Origin: Spiroplasma endosymbiont of Crioceris asparagi
GTDB lineage: Bacteria > Bacillota_I > Bacilli_A > Mycoplasmatales > Mycoplasmataceae
Direction: 5' to 3'
DNA length: 64,000 bases
NCBI RefSeq assembly: GCF_964020035.1
Contig: NZ_OZ026475.1
Coordinates: 186,001-250,000 of the forward strand
The notes below the pieces were generated by a model. That model was not told where the DNA came from and searched no databases. It saw only the letters and a list, made by a program, of their open reading frames with translations. The position numbers and the translations under genes are program-made. Numbering within the stretch: position 1 is the stretch's first letter; each line of letters opens with the position of its first letter. Below are positions 1 to 11,521 of the stretch, piece by piece.

Positions 1-3
1 AAA

Positions 4-949
4 ATGATTATATTTTTTACAATACTTTTTACTTTAATACTATTATTTATGACAATTATTTTATTTCTCGCATCACAAAGTTCACCACTTTTAAAAAAGC
101 CAACTATGGCAGCATGGTATTGTATAAGAATTATTTTTGAAAATAATAAAGACCATCATAGTATTTCTTCTGTTAGTGGAAATGCAATGTCTTTTGGAGA
201 GTTAAGTTATTTTTTCTTTTCAATTGCTGGATTTATTTTGTTATCTTCATCATCAATATATTTTGTAAATAAATTATTTTTAAGCGAACTTAAAGGTAAA
301 ATTTCAATTTGATTAATGAGTGGAGTTTCTAAAAATGGTTTATTAATTATAAAACTATTAACAATACAGATTATCAACTTAACAATTGTTTTTCTTTCGA
401 TGTTATGTTATTATTTTTGCTTTAAAAGGAGAACATAATAGTGACGAAATTAAAAGATTATTTTTAACGATATTCAATTTTATTTTTTATGTGATTATTA
501 TTACATCAATATATTTCATAGTGGGACTTATTTTTATTAACAAACCAATTTTGTTTTATATAGTATCGATATTGTTTTTGGCTTTTACAATAATAACAAC
601 ATCTATGTATACAATTTCAAATATATTTATATTAGGTTCAACCGATCCAAACAAATTTAAAGGAACTATTTTAGGTAAATTACTAAAACTTAAATATATT
701 TCTTATCCATATTTATTTGAAAATTTATTTTCATTCCATAGTCTCACTGAACAACAACAACAAGAGATAAATTCTTTTTTAAATGATAATAGAACAGGAA
801 GTGGAGATATATCAAAGGTTTGGAAAAAACCTTTGGAAAAAATAAATACTTCAAGAATTATTATTAAAGACTTAATTTTTTTATTGATAGGATTAATTCC
901 CTATCTCTTAAGTTATTTTATTGTTGAAAGAAAAGATTATAAATTATAA
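4..949 (+). pseudogene. ABC-2 type permease, frameshifted
   Basis: Membrane subunit of an ABC exporter that would pair with the ATPase just downstream. Frame 1 runs from ATG 4 to TAA 438 (reading TGA 310-312 as Trp) and frame 2 continues to TAA 949. The two pieces join naturally: the first ends its homologous part in a hydrophobic run at about 381-405, and the second resumes with ALKGEHNSDE and three or four further membrane spans. One extra base near 400-412 (the TTATGTTATTATT tract) explains the break. Several hydrophobic segments and an ELKGKISIWLMSG loop before a membrane span resemble ABC-2 permeases. The true start may lie left of the window because the frame is open to base 1 and no ribosome site is visible. 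It could be a real pseudogene, a sequencing error or recoding. Confidence 0.7.
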
Positions 950-1012
950 AATAAAAAAATTTTATTATTAAAAAAATAATTTTAAAGTCAAAAAACAAAG
1001 TAAGGATTTTAT

Positions 1013-1723
1013 ATGATAGAAATTAAAAATATTACCAAAAAATTTACATCAACTTCAGGAAACTTTGATATTTCCATATCTGTAAAAGATGGAGAAATAT
1101 ATGGAATTTTGGGTCCAAATGGTGCCGGTAAAACAACATTAATAAGACAAATTTTAGGATTCATGAATTCAGATTCGGGAGAAATTGTAGTTAATGGAAC
1201 GCAAATTAAATCAAAAGGTTTTCAAGAAGTGTTGAATCATATTGCATATATACCAGCAGAAACAGAAACTTTTGATGAATTAACAGCAAGAAAATATTTT
1301 AAAATTATTGTTGATCTTAATTCAAATGTTAAAAAAGAGTATATGGAACAATTAATAAAATATTTTGAGTTAGATATAAATGTTAAAATTTCAAAAATGT
1401 CTCGAGGGATGAAACAAAAAACATTAATAATTGCGGCCTTAATGCAAAAAACAAAAATATTAATACTTGATGAGCCAAGTAGTGGTTTAGACCCTGTTAT
1501 GCAAAAGAAATTTGTTAACATAGTTAAAAAACACAATTCTTTATATGGTACAACTATTGTTTTATGTTCTCATATTTTTGAAGAAGTTGCTAACCTATGC
1601 AATAGAATTTGTTTTTTAAAAAACGGCAAAAATATTAAAGAAACTTTAGTTACTGAAGGTAACAATAAAGCAATAGAGCAAGAATTTGATGAGTTGTTTA
1701 AAGATGAAATATTTGATATTTAA
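1013..1723 (+). CDS. ABC transporter ATP-binding protein (ABC-2 exporter type)
   Basis: Cytoplasmic ATPase subunit of an exporter, 236 residues. Visible motifs are Walker A GPNGAGKTT (about residues 35-43), a signature reading MSRGMKQK in place of the usual LSGGQ, Walker B ILILDEPSSGLDP, and the switch histidine in SHIFEEV. The divergent signature is common in ATPases that drive ABC-2 permeases. A TAAGGA ribosome site at 1001-1006 supports this start. It lies 63 bases after the frameshifted permease and was probably co-transcribed with it; if that permease is dead, this ATPase may have lost its partner. The substrate cannot be inferred. Confidence 0.85.
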   Translation: MIEIKNITKKFTSTSGNFDISISVKDGEIYGILGPNGAGKTTLIRQILGFMNSDSGEIVVNGTQIKSKGFQEVLNHIAYIPAETETFDELTARKYFKIIVDLNSNVKKEYMEQLIKYFELDINVKISKMSRGMKQKTLIIAALMQKTKILILDEPSSGLDPVMQKKFVNIVKKHNSLYGTTIVLCSHIFEEVANLCNRICFLKNGKNIKETLVTEGNNKAIEQEFDELFKDEIFDI

Positions 1724-1786
1724 AATTATTAATTATAAAACTAAAAGTCTTTTTTTAATTTATATAACTAAAAAAACAAAATGTTA

Positions 1787-1792
1787 TATAAT
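1787..1792 (+). promoter_or_regulatory. Probable -10 of the gap promoter
   Basis: A perfect TATAAT lies 49 bases before the gap start in an AT-rich 117-base gap. No convincing -35 hexamer is visible 16-18 bases upstream. No strong terminator is seen after the ABC ATPase gene, so read-through from it is possible. Confidence 0.45.
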
Positions 1793-1840
1793 TAGTTTAT
1801 GAATAACTCAAAAGGTTAGCATAAATATAAGGAGAACAAA

Positions 1841-2854
<1,014 letters not shown>

Positions 2855-2863
2855 TTTAAAATT

Positions 2864-2890
2864 AAAAAACCTTTATTGGTTTTTTTTTTT
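2864..2890 (+). terminator. Terminator after gap
   Basis: Stem AAAAAACC (2864-2871) pairs with GGTTTTTT (2878-2885) and runs into about 18 uninterrupted T residues, a strong intrinsic terminator. Confidence 0.85.
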
Positions 2891-2899
2891 TTTTTTAAT

Positions 2900-2932
2900 A
2901 AACGAGCATTTATTACATAATGCTCGTTTTAT
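2900..2932 (+). terminator. Second hairpin between gap and pgk
   Basis: A perfect 11-bp stem, AAACGAGCATT (2900-2910) with AATGCTCGTTT (2919-2929), loop of 8. It follows the gap terminator by only ten bases. It has a short T run on the plus strand and a long one on the minus strand (the complement of the A-poor tract upstream is A-rich, so minus-strand termination is weak). It may be a backup terminator or an RNA end-protecting hairpin. Confidence 0.5.
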
Positions 2933-2949
2933 TGATTTATATACTATTT

Positions 2950-2978
2950 TTGTGCTAAAAATGTTAAAATACTATTAA
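2950..2978 (+). promoter_or_regulatory. Probable pgk promoter
   Basis: TTGTGC (2950-2955), a 17-base spacer and TATTAA (2973-2978) make a plausible sigma-70-type promoter, placing the start of transcription about ten bases before the pgk ribosome site at 2984-2989. Confidence 0.5.
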
Positions 2979-2995
2979 TATATAAGGAGTTAAAA

Positions 2996-4192
2996 ATGAA
3001 AAAAACATTAAAAGATATTACTTTTAAAAATAAAGTTGCTTTAGTTAGAGTGGACTTCAATGTTCCAATTAAAGATGGAAAAATTACAGATGACAATAGA
3101 ATTCAGGCAGCATTGCCTACTATAAAATTCTTAATGAAAAAGAAAGCAAAAATTGTGTTATTTTCTCATTTATCAAGAATTAAATCTGAAGAAGATAAAA
3201 AAGCAAAATCTTTAGCACCAGTTGTTGCAAGATTAAAAGAATTATTAAAAAAAGATATTAAATTCATCGCCCAAACAAGAGGTGAAGAATTGGAATCAGC
3301 GATTAAAACAATGCAAGCAAAAGAAATCGTTGTATTTGAAAATACTAGATTTGAAGATGTTGTAAATGGTGAAGTTGTAAAAAACGAATCAAAAAACAAT
3401 GCTGAATTAGGAAAATACTGAGCTTCTTTAGGTGATGTATTTGTAAACGACGCTTTTGGGACTGCTCACAGAGCACATGCTTCAAACGTTGGAATTGCTT
3501 CAAATATTGAAGAAAGTTGTGTTGGATTCTTAGTTGAAAAAGAATTAACAGCCTTAGCTAAAGGGATTGATAATCCTACAAAACCATTTGTAGCAATTAT
3601 TGGTGGAGCTAAAGTTTCAGATAAAATTGGTGTTATTGATAACCTGTTAACAAAAGCAGACAAAATTTTAATTGGTGGAGGAATGGCATATACATTCTTT
3701 AAAGCACAAGGACACAATATCGGTAAATCATTATGTGAAGAAGATAAAGTAGAATTGGCTAAATCATATTTAGATAAAGCAAATGGAAAAATTATTTTAC
3801 CAGTTGACTCAGCAAACAATACTGATTTTAAAGATTCACCAGCAACATTCTCTGGTGTTGATCTACCAGATGATGTAATGGGATTAGACATTGGACCAAA
3901 ATCTATTGAATTATTTAAAAATGAATTAAAAGGTGCAAAAACTGTTGCTTGAAATGGACCAATGGGTGTATTTGAAATGGAAAACTTTAAAAAAGGTACA
4001 GTTGGAGTTTGTGAAGCAATTGCAAACTTAAAAGGAGCCTTTACATTAATTGGCGGTGGAGATTCAGCAGCTGCCGCAATTCAATTAGGATTCGCTAAAA
4101 AATTCACTCATATATCTACAGGTGGTGGAGCATCACTTGAATATATGGAAGGTAAAGTTTTACCAGGAATTGAAGCAATTCAAGAAATTTAA
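2996..4192 (+). CDS. pgk: Phosphoglycerate kinase
   Basis: Transfers the acyl phosphate of 1,3-bisphosphoglycerate to ADP, the first ATP-yielding step of glycolysis. It has 398 residues, the usual length. The N-terminal substrate domain shows [12 protein letters not shown] and the SHLSR loop; the C-terminal nucleotide domain shows [15 protein letters not shown], a GGGMAYTF segment, WNGPMGVFE and the glycine-rich IGGGDSAAA and STGGGASLE loops. TGA codons at 3419 and 3950 are Trp. An AAGGAG site lies seven bases before the start. It directly follows gap, so two consecutive glycolytic enzymes are adjacent but separated by their own terminator and promoter. Confidence 0.98.
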
Positions 4193-4198
4193 GAAAAT

Positions 4199-4231
4199 AA
4201 AACCACCCCTTAATCAAAAGGTGGTTTTTAT
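4199..4231 (+). terminator. Terminator after pgk
   Basis: AAAACCACC (4199-4207) pairs with GGTGGTTTT (4220-4228), followed by T-rich sequence. Confidence 0.85.
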
Positions 4232-4283
4232 TTAAGTTAGATTTCTTTAAACATTAATAGTATAATATTATGGAGGTGAAAAG

Positions 4284-5201
4284 ATGAGATACGATTTATC
4301 AAGAACAAGGTTCTGATTAACATTATGTAATTTTGTTGGTTTAATTATTTCAATATTTACATTAGCAATGATGTTGTTTGGTCTACAAACAATATTAGAC
4401 AAAGCTGATAGCTATGAAGGAATAAATACTATTATATGAGTATTTGTTATAGTAGCATTAATATCAGCAGCGTCTATTTATTTGCAAATTGTACTTATTA
4501 GATTTATTAGAACTTCAACAGATGAAGAATTAATTGGTAATAGATATATTCTTGCTTTATTCTCATTAGGTTTAGGTGGCATTATGACACCATTTATGTT
4601 AACACAAATGCCAAATGTAGATTCAGAGTCAAAAGACAATCCAAGATATACATTATCTAAACATTATGGAATGGCTGCACTAATTGGTGGAATATCAGCT
4701 ATAGCATTCTTTTTCTTAATGAAACAAAAATATCATTCAGAATTAGAATTTACTAACGCTTTTGACATTAAAGCAACAGGAGTACAAATAGTATTAGCAA
4801 TTTCAGCGGTTTCATTTGTTTGAGGTGCTCTAACAGTTCCTTTATTTTGAACTAAAGGTGCTAAAGCAAGATTTGATGCACAAGAAGGAATGTTATATAA
4901 CTTAATGGCATTCGTTGCAATAATTAACTTAATTGTTGGAACTCTTGTACTAGTTATGTTAATGGTTAAAGCTTTTATAAACTTATTAAATGCAATTAGC
5001 AGATTATTTGAATCACGTGGTGGTTTTGATATGTTTATAGCACTATTAAATTTAGTATTTGTTATTTGATATGTAACATTTATTATTTCAATTGCTGCTC
5101 AAACAATCAAAGGAATCTGAAGTAAAAATAATGTTGTTGCTTACAAAGTTTATACAAAATTTGATGAAGCAAAACAAAACAGAGAATATAACAATAGATA
5201 A
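4284..5201 (+). CDS. Polytopic membrane protein of unknown function
   Basis: 305-residue hydrophobic protein that I do not recognise as a named family. It has about seven predicted membrane segments: near residues 12-35, 50-70, 90-110, 130-150, 170-195, 210-235 and 250-275. A short polar loop (RFIRTSTDEELIGNR) follows the second span, and a charged C-terminal tail ends in DEAKQNREYNNR. No signal-peptide cleavage site or transporter motif is evident. A TATAAT at 4261-4266 and GGAGG at 4272-4276 lie just upstream, implying a very short leader. It is a single-gene unit between two terminators. Five or more TGA codons encode Trp. Confidence 0.75.
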
Positions 5202-5211
5202 TAAATAAAAT

Positions 5212-5238
5212 AAAAAAGAACCAAAAGGTTCTTTTTTA
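5212..5238. terminator. Bidirectional terminator
   Basis: AAAAAAGAACC (5212-5222) and GGTTCTTTTTT (5227-5237) form an 11-bp stem with a four-base loop and A/T tracts on both sides. It can end the membrane protein gene from the left and the small minus-strand gene from the right. Confidence 0.85.
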
Positions 5239-5242
5239 TGTT

Positions 5243-5398
5243 TTATTTATGGTTTTTACAAATATAAATGTCATCAGGATCACTATTGGCAATTCCTTGT
5301 TGCATTTTACTTAATAAAATTGGGTTAATTTTATTTTTTGGATCATTTTGCATTTCTGCTAAACATTTAAAACATTTATTATCATATTCTTTTTTCAT
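5243..5398 (-). CDS. Small CxxC protein, 51 residues
   Basis: A short open frame read from ATG at 5398 down to TAA at 5243. The product begins MKKEYDNKCFKCLAEM, so it carries one CxxC near the N-terminus, and it ends in ICKNHK with a third cysteine followed by His. It is hydrophilic and lysine-rich. An AGGAG ribosome site (5405-5409) stands at correct spacing before ATG, and the bidirectional hairpin at 5212-5238 lies just after its stop, both of which support it as a real gene. The Cys/His spacing would suit a small metal site, but that is inference. I recognise no family. Confidence 0.6.
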   Translation of the reverse strand: MKKEYDNKCFKCLAEMQNDPKNKINPILLSKMQQGIANSDPDDIYICKNHK

Positions 5399-5439
5399 TT
5401 GAAACTCCTACTTATATTTTACCAATTTAAGGCAACAAA

Positions 5440-5462
5440 AAAACAGCATCTGCTGTTTTGTT
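5440..5462 (-). terminator. Terminator after rnjA
   Basis: A nine-base arm AAAACAGCA (5440-5448) pairs with TGCTGTTTT (5451-5459). Read on the minus strand, the hairpin follows the rnjA stop and leads into a seven-T run. Confidence 0.8.
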
Positions 5463-7223
5463 TTATTTTTTAATAGGTGTATCAGTTTTTTTATTTAAAA
5501 TGACTGGAATAATTAAAGGATTTCTTTTTTTGTGTTTAAAAATATATGGTGATAAAGATTCACGAACTGCATTTTTAATTCCTGCAAAAGTAGTTTTTTC
5601 TGAATTTAAAACTTCATTAACTGCATTTCCAACTATTTTAATTGAATCATTTATAATGTTAAAACTATCTTTTACATAGAAACATCCTCTAGATAAAATT
5701 CTTGGTGGATAACACATTTTATTGATTTTTGAATCAATAGAAACTACAACTAAAATCATTCCTTCTTTAGAAAGAATAGTTCTTTCCTTCATAACAGTTG
5801 CAGATTTTCCGGTTGTATCTTTTCCATCAATAAATACTGCTTCAACAGGAATTCGTTTTCCAAGAGATGCTTGTTGATTTTGCAATAGTATTTGATCACC
5901 ATTGGCAACAACAAAGACATTATCTTTTGGAACATTTACTTTTGTGGCAGTTTCCCCATGAGTTTTTAACATTCTATATTCACCATGCATTGGCATAAAG
6001 AAATGTGGTTTTAATAATGAAAATAATAATTTTTGTTCTTCTTGACTGGCGTGTCCAGAAGTATGAATTTTATTAGTATCACTATTTTCAATTACAGTTG
6101 CTCCTAATTTAGTTAATTTGTTAATTACATTTTCTACATCAGCTCTATTTCCAGGAATAGGTGATGAAGAAAAAATTATTGTATCACTAGGGATAATTGA
6201 AATTGCTTTATGTTCTTGACGAGCCATTCTTGAAAGGGCGGCCATTGGTTCTCCTTGAGAACCTGTACAAATAACCATAATTTGATTTTTAGGATATTTA
6301 TCAACATCTGTTTGTTTTATAAATAATTTTTCATTAATATCCAAGTGACCCAATTCTCTAATTACTTTAATAATTTTTTCAAGTGATCATCCAACAACCA
6401 CAATTCTTTTAGAATATTTATTTGCAAGTTTTATAATTTCTTGAAAACGGTGCACATTAGATGCAAATGAAGCGATTACAACACGACCCTTAGCTTTTAG
6501 AATGTGATTTTCAATATTAGAAATAACTTTTCTTTCACCAAGAGTATAACCTTCAACTTCGGCATTAGTTGAGTCGGCCATTAATAATTCAACTCCTAAT
6601 TCACCAAATTCTGCAATCCTTTGTAGGTTTGCTCTATGCCCTAGAGGTGTTCAATCAAATTTATAATCACCAGTTGAAAAGATTGCGCCATTAGGTGTGT
6701 TTACATAAATTCCGAAAGCATCAGGAATAGAGTGGTTAACCGCTGCAAACTTAATATCAAAATGTTTAGTTTTATAAACATCATCTTCAACATATTCTTT
6801 AACAATTGTTTGATATTTGGGCTTAGCGTCTTTTAATTTTTCTCTTATTAATGCTGCTGCTAATTCAGGTGCATAAATAACAGGAATTGGCATTCTATCT
6901 AATAAATAAGGAATTCCACCAATGTGATCTTCATGACCATGAGTTATAAGTAATCCTACAACTTTTTCTTTGTTTTCAACTAAGTAAGTATAATCGGGAA
7001 CAATTGCACTAATTCCTAATTGAGTCTCATCAGGAAATTTTACACCTGCATCAATTATCAATATTTCATCATCATATTCAACACAATATGTATTTTTTCC
7101 AACTTCTTCTAATCCACCTAAGGCAAAAACCTTAGTAGCAATATTATTATTTTTTATTTTTTGTCTTAAAATAGTTTTTTCAAAACTACCAACTTTCTTA
7201 ATTGGTAAATCTTTATCTTCCAT
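5463..7223 (-). CDS. rnj: Ribonuclease J
   Basis: Metallo-beta-lactamase/beta-CASP ribonuclease used in mRNA decay and rRNA maturation; it acts as an endonuclease and 5'-to-3' exonuclease in Firmicutes. The 586-residue product carries the zinc motif THGHEDHIGG at residues 94-103, the STGDYKFD motif, then beta-CASP segments (MADSTNAEVEG, ICTGSQGEPMAALSRMA, HTSGHAS, MPMHGEYRM). Relative to RNase J1 of B. subtilis it has an N-terminal extension of about 27 charged residues before the VFALGGLEEVGKNTY strand. The AAGGAG at 7228-7233 selects ATG 7223. TGA at 6384 and 6648 are Trp. It is transcribed away from def, with its own terminator. Confidence 0.96.
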
Positions 7224-7351
7224 ATGTCTCCTTATAAAATTACAAAAACACATTAATTATTAATATATATGATTAATTACTCAAAAAATTGCTAAAAATA
7301 ATACGTGTTTGTTTTATTAATATTAGTATAAATCATTTATTGAAAATTAAC

Positions 7352-7380
7352 AAAAAAAAGTTAAATACAACTTTAACTTT
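7352..7380 (-). terminator. Terminator after def
   Basis: On the minus strand the def stop is followed by a stem whose arms are AAAGTTAAA (7357-7365) and TTTAACTTT (7372-7380, plus-strand coordinates), then eight T residues. The stem is AT-rich, so strength is moderate. Confidence 0.65.
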
Positions 7381-7972
7381 AAATTTCTATTCAATCTTCT
7401 TCAAAATATTCAGGATCTTCTTTGTTGATATGGTCATAATATAGTTTACCAATTATATGATCATATTCATGTTGAAACACAATTGCTGTATATCCCCTTA
7501 AAATCATGACATAATTTTTATCTTTTAGATAGTCATAGAATTCCACTTCGATTTTGTAGTTTCGTGGAACAACACCACGTCTATCACCATCAACACTTAA
7601 ACAACCTTCACCACCTTTTAAATAAGTTAGTTGTTCACTTCTAGCTGTAATTTTACAATTGACAACAGCATATTCGTCAATTGTATTAACTTCATCTTCT
7701 CAACAAATTTTAATATAAAACATGTTTTTATTAATTCCAATTTGGGGGGCCGCTAATCCAACAGCTGGTCTTAAGTGTTCTGGAGTACCTTCGGGAGCAT
7801 TTAATTTTTCATCTTGAGAAAAATTTACAAAGTCAATTAACTTTTTCATACAAAGATCATCTTCTTTATTCATTGGGTATTTAACATCAGGACTTGTAGC
7901 TCTAATTATTTCAGGATTGTTATCTTTTGTAAGTCACTTATTAGTTGGTTTTTCTTTAGATAAAAACTCCAT
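7379..7972 (-). CDS. def: Peptide deformylase
   Basis: Removes the N-formyl group from nascent proteins; an Fe2+/Zn2+ enzyme acting at the ribosome exit. The 197-residue protein shows all three family motifs: VGLAAPQIG, GGEGCLSV (metal-binding Cys) and QHEYDH (two metal-binding His and catalytic Glu). It is interrupted by several TGA codons, all Trp (for example the third-last residue group DWIEI). The start at 7972 follows an AGGA-type site on the minus strand. It is divergent from rsmD; the 56-base interval must hold both promoters and contains TATAAT-like sequences in both directions. Confidence 0.95.
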
Positions 7973-8028
7973 AATTAATCCTTTCTAATTTATAATCATT
8001 AATATAATTATATATTATTGAGGTTTTA

Positions 8029-8592
8029 ATGAAAATAATTTCTGGGAAATATAAGGGAAGAAAGTTAGTTGCACTTGAAACAAATGACACAAGACCCACA
8101 CTTACAAGGGTAAAAGAAGATATTTTTAATGTACTAAATAGTTATTTTATTTTTGAAAATAAAACATGTTTAGATTTATTTGCTGGAAGTGGATCATTGG
8201 CGATTGAATGTATTTCAAGAAATATTAAGTTTGCCTATATCAATGACAACAATTCCTTATTACAAAATGTGATTAAAGAAAATCTAAAAAATATTCCTGA
8301 AATACAATATTCAATTTTAAACAAAGATTATCATGAAGCATTAGATTTTTTAATAAATAATAATATTAAAATTGATTTATTATTCTTAGATCCACCATAT
8401 TCACAATTAGAAGTTTATAATGAAGTAATAAGTAAAATCTTAGAAAATAATATGTTAAATAACTATGGGATCATTGTTTGTGAATCTAGTCTTAATTGAA
8501 CATTAAATTCTTTTAATAACCTTGTATTGTTAAAGAATAAAAAATATAATAAACTACAAATAAATATTTTTAGATTAGAAGTGGAGAATTAG
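8029..8592 (+). CDS. rsmD: 16S rRNA (guanine966-N2)-methyltransferase
   Basis: SAM-dependent methylation of G966 in 16S rRNA. The 187-residue product has the start MKIISGKYKGRKL typical of RsmD, then RPTLTRVKEDIFNVL, the SAM-binding LDLFAGSGSLAIE and the N2-methyltransferase catalytic motif DPPY. TGA at about 8497 is Trp (SLNW). It is two bases upstream of gmk, consistent with a shared operon rsmD-gmk-rsmB. Confidence 0.93.
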
Positions 8593-8594
8593 AC

Positions 8595-9452
8595 ATGGCT
8601 AAAGGTAAAATTATAATTGTTTCAGGTCCTTCCGGAGTTGGAAAAGGTCGAGTAAATACCGAATTAATTAAAAACGAAAAATTAAATTTGTCATTTTCAA
8701 TTTCTATGACAACAAGAGCACCAAGAGTTGGTGAAATTCATGGCGTTAATTATTTATTTGCGTCAAAAGAAGAATTTGAAGAAGAAATTAAAAAAGATGG
8801 TTTTATTGAATACGCTGAATTTTTAGGAAATTATTATGGAACTCCAAAAGCAGAAGTATATAGACAATTGAATCAAGGAAAAAATGTTGTATTAGAAATA
8901 GAAGTTATTGGTGCAACCCAAGTATTAAAAAAAGAAAAAAATGTTGTTTCAATTTTCTTAATGCCGCCAAACTTAAAAGTTTTAGAAAATCGTCTTAGAA
9001 CAAGAGGAACAGAAAGTGAAGCAATAATTAAGGAACGATTAAATAAAGCACTAGCTGAAATTCCGCTAAAGAAAAAATATAAATATGTAATTGAAAATGA
9101 TGATGTAAATGTTGTTTTGGCCAAAATTGAAGATGTTTTATTAAAAGAAAAAGCAGTTAGAGGTTCAAAAGAACCAAGTCAATATGAACAATTAGTTAAA
9201 GACATTCAAAAATTTATTGATAATAAATATAATTTCTTTATTGCTGGTTGAGAAGAAAATTTAAAAAGAAACCAAATTAAAATTCCTGCAAATGTTAATT
9301 TAAATAATCACTTAATTAAATTTTTAGCAGATAAAATTTATGATTATGTTTTAAGAAATGAAGACATAAAAATTTTAAAAGACCCTGAATTTATTGACAA
9401 TATAGCAGAATACTTTTTATTAGAAGTAGACTTCTTTAAAGTAAGACAATAA
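8595..9452 (+). CDS. gmk: Guanylate kinase with C-terminal extension
   Basis: Phosphorylates GMP to GDP. The first ~190 residues are the kinase: P-loop GPSGVGKGRV, MTTRAPRVGEIHGVNY for GMP binding, EYAEFLGNYYGTP, and the RLRTRGTES lid. Bacterial enzymes are usually about 205 residues, but here the frame continues through TGA (Trp, 9249) to TAA 9452, giving 285 residues. The extra ~90 residues are charged and helical-looking with no motif I know. The P-loop has Arg where relatives usually carry Thr or Ser after GKG. The stop overlaps the rsmB ATG by one base (TAATG), so translation is probably coupled. Confidence 0.93.
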
Positions 9453-10714
9453 TGAATACAAGACTAACAATAGTTAAAATTTTAATTGATGTTTTTAAAA
9501 ATAATAAATTTTCAAATGTTCTTATAAATAAACTATTTAAAAATTCAAATCCCAATGATGAACAGGATTTGAATTTTATTGTTAACTGTGTTTATGGAAC
9601 AATTCAAAATAAATTATATTTTGAAGAAATTGCGAGTCAATTTATTAACATTAAAAAAACTAAAATTGAAGCACAAATTATTTTGTTTGAAGCGTTGTAT
9701 GAAAAAATTGTTTTGGATAAACCAGATTATGCAATCGTTAATAATTCTGTTGAGACAACAAAAAAAATCAATTTTCATTTAAGCGGCTTAATTAATAAAG
9801 TTTTAAAAAATATATTTACCAATCTTGAAACACTAAAGACACTTTCATGAATAAAAGATGAAGATAAAAAAAATATGATTAAAAATTCAATGCCACTTTG
9901 ATTGGGACAAAAAATAATTGATCAATACGGAAAAGAAACATTTTTAAAACTTGCTAATGATATAAATAGAACACCAAATAATTATTTTATAATTAATTTT
10001 AAATTAATAACTAAAACTGAATTTATGAACAAATATCAAGCACAATACAATATCGTGCCGTCATTGCTCTCTAATGAAGTTTATTTTATGAATAATTCAG
10101 TTGTAAAGACAGAATTTTTTAAAAACAATGAAATATACATTCAAGATGTAACAAGTACCTTAGCAATTAAAAAATTAGCTCTAAAAAATGAATCAATAAT
10201 TTTGGATATGTGTTGTGCTCCAGGGGGCAAATCAGTTGTTGCTTCAATGTTTTCAAATAAATCTAAAATCATCGCAAATGATATTAACGAAACCAAAAAA
10301 AATTTAATTATTGAAAATTTTAAAAAAGCTAAGATTGAAAATTATGAATTAATTATTGGTAATGCTTTAGAACTTGATGAATCTCAATTATATGATGCCA
10401 TTATTTTGGATGCTCCTTGTTCAGGATATGGGTTAATTAAAAGAAAACCAGAAACTAGATATCATGAAATCACAAATGATTATCAAGATTTATTAATGTT
10501 ACAATCTAAACTTTTAGAAAAGGCTTATAAATTATTAAAAGTAAATGGTAAATTAGTTTATTCAACTTGTACAATTTTTAAAGAAGAAAATGATAATCAA
10601 ATTAATAACTTTTCAAAAAAATATTCAAATATGAAAATTGAATATCAACAACAATTTTTTGGTTTTGAAGAAAATAATAATGGTTTCTTCATTTGTGTAA
10701 TGATAAAAAATTAA
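9452..10714 (+). CDS. rsmB: 16S rRNA (cytosine967-C5)-methyltransferase
   Basis: Makes m5C967 in 16S rRNA. Length 420 residues. The N-terminal NusB-like RNA-binding domain (about 1-135) includes NFIVNCVYGTIQNK. The C-terminal Rossmann domain has the SAM motif LDMCCAPGGKS, the motif IV LDAPCSGYGLIKRKPE and the catalytic cysteine motif YSTCTIF. TGA codons near 9848 and 9899 are Trp. The order def (divergent), gmk, rsmB, PP2C, kinase follows the B. subtilis gene cluster. The start overlaps the gmk stop. Confidence 0.95.
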
Positions 10715-10759
10715 TACTTATATAATTATTTAATTTATAATTAATTTAGTAGGTATAAA

Positions 10760-11512
10760 ATGAAATACAATTTTACAAAATTAACAGATGTAGGAAATTA
10801 TAGAAAGAATAATCAAGATTATCTAGATTTTGTTACTAACTCAAAAGGTGAAGCGTTAGCAATTGTGTGTGATGGTATGGGTGGTCATGCGTTTGGTGAA
10901 GTGGCATCAAAAATTGCAGTTGAAGAATTTGTTAAATATTTTAATAAAACAGAGTTTTCTAAAGTGGAAAATCCAGAAGAATGACTTAAAAGTTCAGTTG
11001 AAAGAATTTTAGAAGTTATGATTAATCATGCTAATAAAAAACCAGAAACATTAGATATGGGAACAACATTAACTGCAGTATTGTTTGTTAAAAATAGAGC
11101 CTTTAATATTAATATTGGTGATTCAAGAACATATAAAATTGAAGATGAAGAATTGGTTCAAATTTCAGTTGACCAAAACTTATGAAATCAAACTAATGAT
11201 CAAGAAAAAGAAGCTGCTAGAAAAACAAATTTATATGCCAAAATGAATGAGGCTACATTTTGAAAAGTTTTAACAAGTGCACTGGGTCCTAACAAATCAT
11301 TAAAAATTGACATAAAAGAAATTGAAGATCCTAAGGGAATTTATATGTTAACAACTGATGGAGTTCATGATTATATTGATGAAGAAGTAACTGCTTCAAC
11401 ATTATTGAACACATCATTAAAATTAAAAAAGAAAGCATATTTTATTGTTGAAGATGCTAAAGATAATATTTCAACAGATAATTTATCAATCTTAATTGTT
11501 GAAGCAAAATAG
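10760..11512 (+). CDS. prpC: PP2C-type Ser/Thr protein phosphatase
   Basis: Mn2+/Mg2+-dependent phosphatase that opposes the kinase encoded next door. All PPM motifs are visible in 250 residues: RKNNQDY, CDGMGGH, MGTTLTAVL, NIGDSRTYK, TTDGVHDYI and the terminal STDNLS aspartate site. Several TGA codons are Trp. It ends nine bases before the kinase start, and the pair is the classic prpC-prkC module controlling cell-surface and translation proteins in Firmicutes. The targets in this organism are unknown. Confidence 0.94.
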
Positions 11513-11521
11513 AGGAAAACC

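Noticed and set aside
386-949. Separate 187-residue gene starting at TTG 386
   Set aside because: Its N-terminal residues continue the permease in another frame and no ribosome site is present; treated as the shifted second half of one gene.
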